NCBI GenBank assembly: GCA_900555765.1
Contig: USMA01000049.1
Location: forward strand, 1-7,054
From: an uncultured Collinsella sp.
Lineage (GTDB): Bacteria; Actinomycetota; Coriobacteriia; Coriobacteriales; Coriobacteriaceae
Reading direction: 5' to 3'
DNA length: 7,054 nt
This document shows positions 5,966-7,054 of this stretch, in pieces. Position 1 is the stretch's first letter, and the number at the start of each line of letters is the position of its first letter. A program made the translations under genes and the position numbers. The notes beneath the pieces were generated by a model. The model saw nothing but the letters and a program-made list of their open reading frames with translations, was not told the origin of the DNA and made no database searches.

Positions 5966-6625
5966 GTGAACGAAGAACCTCAAGTCCTCTACTGCGACGC
6001 CTGGCTCATGGCCATCGACAAGCCCGCTGGCATGATCGTCCACGGTGACGGCACCGGCGAGCGCACACTTACCGACTACGCTAGCGACCTTTTGTTGGCG
6101 ATGGGTGACGGCTTTGCCGCGACTGACATGCAGCCGCTCAACCGCCTGGACCGCAACACCACCGGCGTGGTGTTGTTCTCGCTCGACAAGCAGACGCAAC
6201 CCGCCTTTGACCAGATGGTCATCGACCACGAATTCGAAAAGCACTATCTGGCGCTCGCCGAGGGCAAGATCGACTGGAACGAGAAGCTCATCGACAAGCC
6301 CATCGCCCGCGACCGCCACGACAGCCGCAAGATGCGCGTCGGCGCCAGCGGCAAGCCGTCTCAAACGCGCGTGAAGGTGCTCAAGCGCCTTAAGAGCCGC
6401 CGAGGCCTGCCCACGCGCTCGTATATCGATGTCGAGTTGCTCACCGGCCACAAGCACCAAATCCGTGTGCATCTGGCGAGCGAGCATCATCCCCTGGTTG
6501 GCGACGACCTGTACGGAACGCCGCGCCCCTGTGGCCTGATGCTCCACGCCCACAGCGTGTCCTTCACGCATCCCGTAACCGGCGAGCACATCAACATCGA
6601 AGCCCCCTGCCCCTGGGAGCCCTAA
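5966..6625 (+). CDS. RluA-type RNA pseudouridine synthase
   Basis: A 219-aa enzyme that converts uridine to pseudouridine in rRNA or tRNA. It has no N-terminal S4 domain and is as short as E. coli RluA, which modifies 23S U746 and tRNA U32. The order of motifs is VLYCDAWLMAIDKPAGMIVHG (7-27), the catalytic NRLDRNTTGVVLF (59-71) with Asp62, KPSQTRVKVL (130-139), LLTGHKHQIRVHLA (158-171), HPLVGDDLYG (175-184), and LHAHSVSFTHPVTGE (193-207). Most of the family has His at the position of Asn59; Asn is also found in Gram-positive relatives. GTG 5966 was chosen because GAAAGG lies seven bases before it, only 15 nt after the U32 stop, which implies co-transcription. The neighbour suggests a shared role in ribosome or tRNA modification; the modified site cannot be read from sequence. 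Confidence 0.9.
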   Translation: MNEEPQVLYCDAWLMAIDKPAGMIVHGDGTGERTLTDYASDLLLAMGDGFAATDMQPLNRLDRNTTGVVLFSLDKQTQPAFDQMVIDHEFEKHYLALAEGKIDWNEKLIDKPIARDRHDSRKMRVGASGKPSQTRVKVLKRLKSRRGLPTRSYIDVELLTGHKHQIRVHLASEHHPLVGDDLYGTPRPCGLMLHAHSVSFTHPVTGEHINIEAPCPWEP

Positions 6626-6665
6626 AACCCGCCGAAATGGGACAGGTTTATTTTGGCAGGTTTTA
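6623..6665. terminator. Bidirectional hairpin at the end of the RluA-type gene
   Basis: TAAAACC (6623-6629) pairs with GGTTTTA (6659-6665). After one mismatch, GCCGAAAT (6631-6638) pairs with ATTTTGGC (6650-6657), giving about 15 bp around an 11-nt loop. The TAA of the RluA-type gene forms the base of the stem. Each 3' arm ends in a four-T run, so it can act on both converging transcripts. The U-tract is short and within the stem, so termination may be partial. Confidence 0.55.
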
Positions 6666-6681
6666 TCTGGACAAACGTCAA

Positions 6682-6717
6682 AACCACCACAAAGGTTACT
6701 GCAACTACGCGGTGGTT
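6682..6717 (-). terminator. Hairpin with short U-run downstream of the DeoR-family gene
   Basis: On the minus strand, AACCACC (6711-6717) pairs with GGTGGTT (6682-6688) across a 22-nt loop. TTTT is reached at 6680-6683. It sits 25 nt beyond the DeoR-family stop and could terminate that gene. The long loop makes it weaker than the site at 2708. Confidence 0.4.
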
Positions 6718-6741
6718 ATGGCCTTAGCCCGTCCCCTGCTG

Positions 6742-7047
6742 TTAGACCGTGATGACGTTGTCCATTGCCCGGTACTTGGCAGGGACATCGCCTGCGGTAA
6801 TAATCGTTGCGTCACGGAAGTCCGCGAACTTGACGGGCGCCACCATGCCAAATTTACTGGCGTTCGAGATTTCGAAGCGTTTGGCCGTATGGCGCATCGA
6901 GATACGCTTTACTTGCGCCTCCTCGATATCGGGCGCCGTGAAGCCCTGCTCGGCGGCAATGCCGTTAGAGCCCCAAAAGCCACAGTTGAAGTTGTAGCGG
7001 TCTAAGGTTGCCAAGGCATCGGGGCCAACGCGCGCCTCGGTCTCGGG
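6742..7047 (-). pseudogene. DeoR-family sugar-operon regulator, C-terminal part, apparently frameshifted
   Basis: About 101 codons encode the end of the DeoR sensor domain: PETEARVGPDALATLDRYNF, then GFWGSNGIAAEQGFTAPDIEEAQVK, SKFGMVAPVKFADFRDATIIT, and KYRAMDNVITV. This domain binds a sugar phosphate in typical ~250-aa DeoR repressors such as fructose-operon regulators. The frame meets TAA at 7048-7050, in the middle of what should be continuous sensor domain. The only start codon (TTG at 7012-7014) has no ribosome binding site and lies inside the domain. Just upstream, the +1 frame reads Ser-Asn-Pro, and an N-P-E-T-E continuation is what such proteins would show if the CCC run at 7045-7047 had one more C. 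A one-base loss or a sequencing error is therefore likely. The N-terminal HTH half is outside the window. Confidence 0.6.
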
Positions 7048-7054
7048 TTAGAGC

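Overview
The window looks like a chromosomal fragment from a high-GC actinobacterium, most probably of the class Coriobacteriia (Collinsella-like). The evidence is GC-rich coding DNA with strong third-position GC, AT-rich intergenic promoters with good sigma-70 boxes, GGAG-type ribosome binding sites with some GTG starts, and the protein types present. The taxonomic call is inference. There are no rRNA or tRNA genes, CRISPR arrays, transposases or phage genes.

Layout from left to right. (1) The first 21 codons of an amidohydrolase on the minus strand (1-63). It is preceded by a 147-nt stretch that can fold heavily (64-210) and a perfect 11-bp hairpin (211-240). (2) An NCS2-family xanthine/uracil-type permease on the minus strand (258-1652). 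(3) An AT-rich 352-nt divergent intergenic region (1653-2004). It holds a convincing minus-strand promoter for the permease overlapped by a Fur-box-like sequence, a weaker plus-strand promoter, and several short inverted and direct repeats. (4) A YheO/DauR-type PAS-HTH regulator on the plus strand (GTG at 2005, to 2661). (5) A near-perfect bidirectional terminator (2708-2745). (6) A RidA-type deaminase on the minus strand (2776-3153) with its own promoter and a large hairpin at the start of its leader. (7) A two-gene plus-strand operon: an 831-aa U32 'peptidase' family protein with Cys motifs in both halves (3455-5950), then, 15 nt later, an RluA-type pseudouridine synthase (5966-6625). (8) Two hairpins (6623-6717) in a convergent intergenic gap. 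(9) The C-terminal part of a DeoR-family sugar regulator on the minus strand (6742-7047). It is interrupted by an in-frame stop next to the window edge and is probably frameshifted.

How the genes may work together (inference). The permease and the amidohydrolase lie in the same direction and are divergent from the YheO-type regulator. This fits a small purine or related nitrogen-heterocycle uptake and deamination locus under local control. RidA removes reactive enamines and is probably housekeeping. The U32 and RluA genes look like an RNA-modification operon, because characterised U32 proteins of this architecture hydroxylate RNA and RluA proteins make pseudouridine in 23S rRNA or tRNA. I found no clearly new multi-gene system. 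The most unusual items are the permease's glutamines at two normally acidic positions, the Fur-like box inside its promoter, the folded leader of the amidohydrolase, the 5' hairpin of ridA, and the broken DeoR gene.
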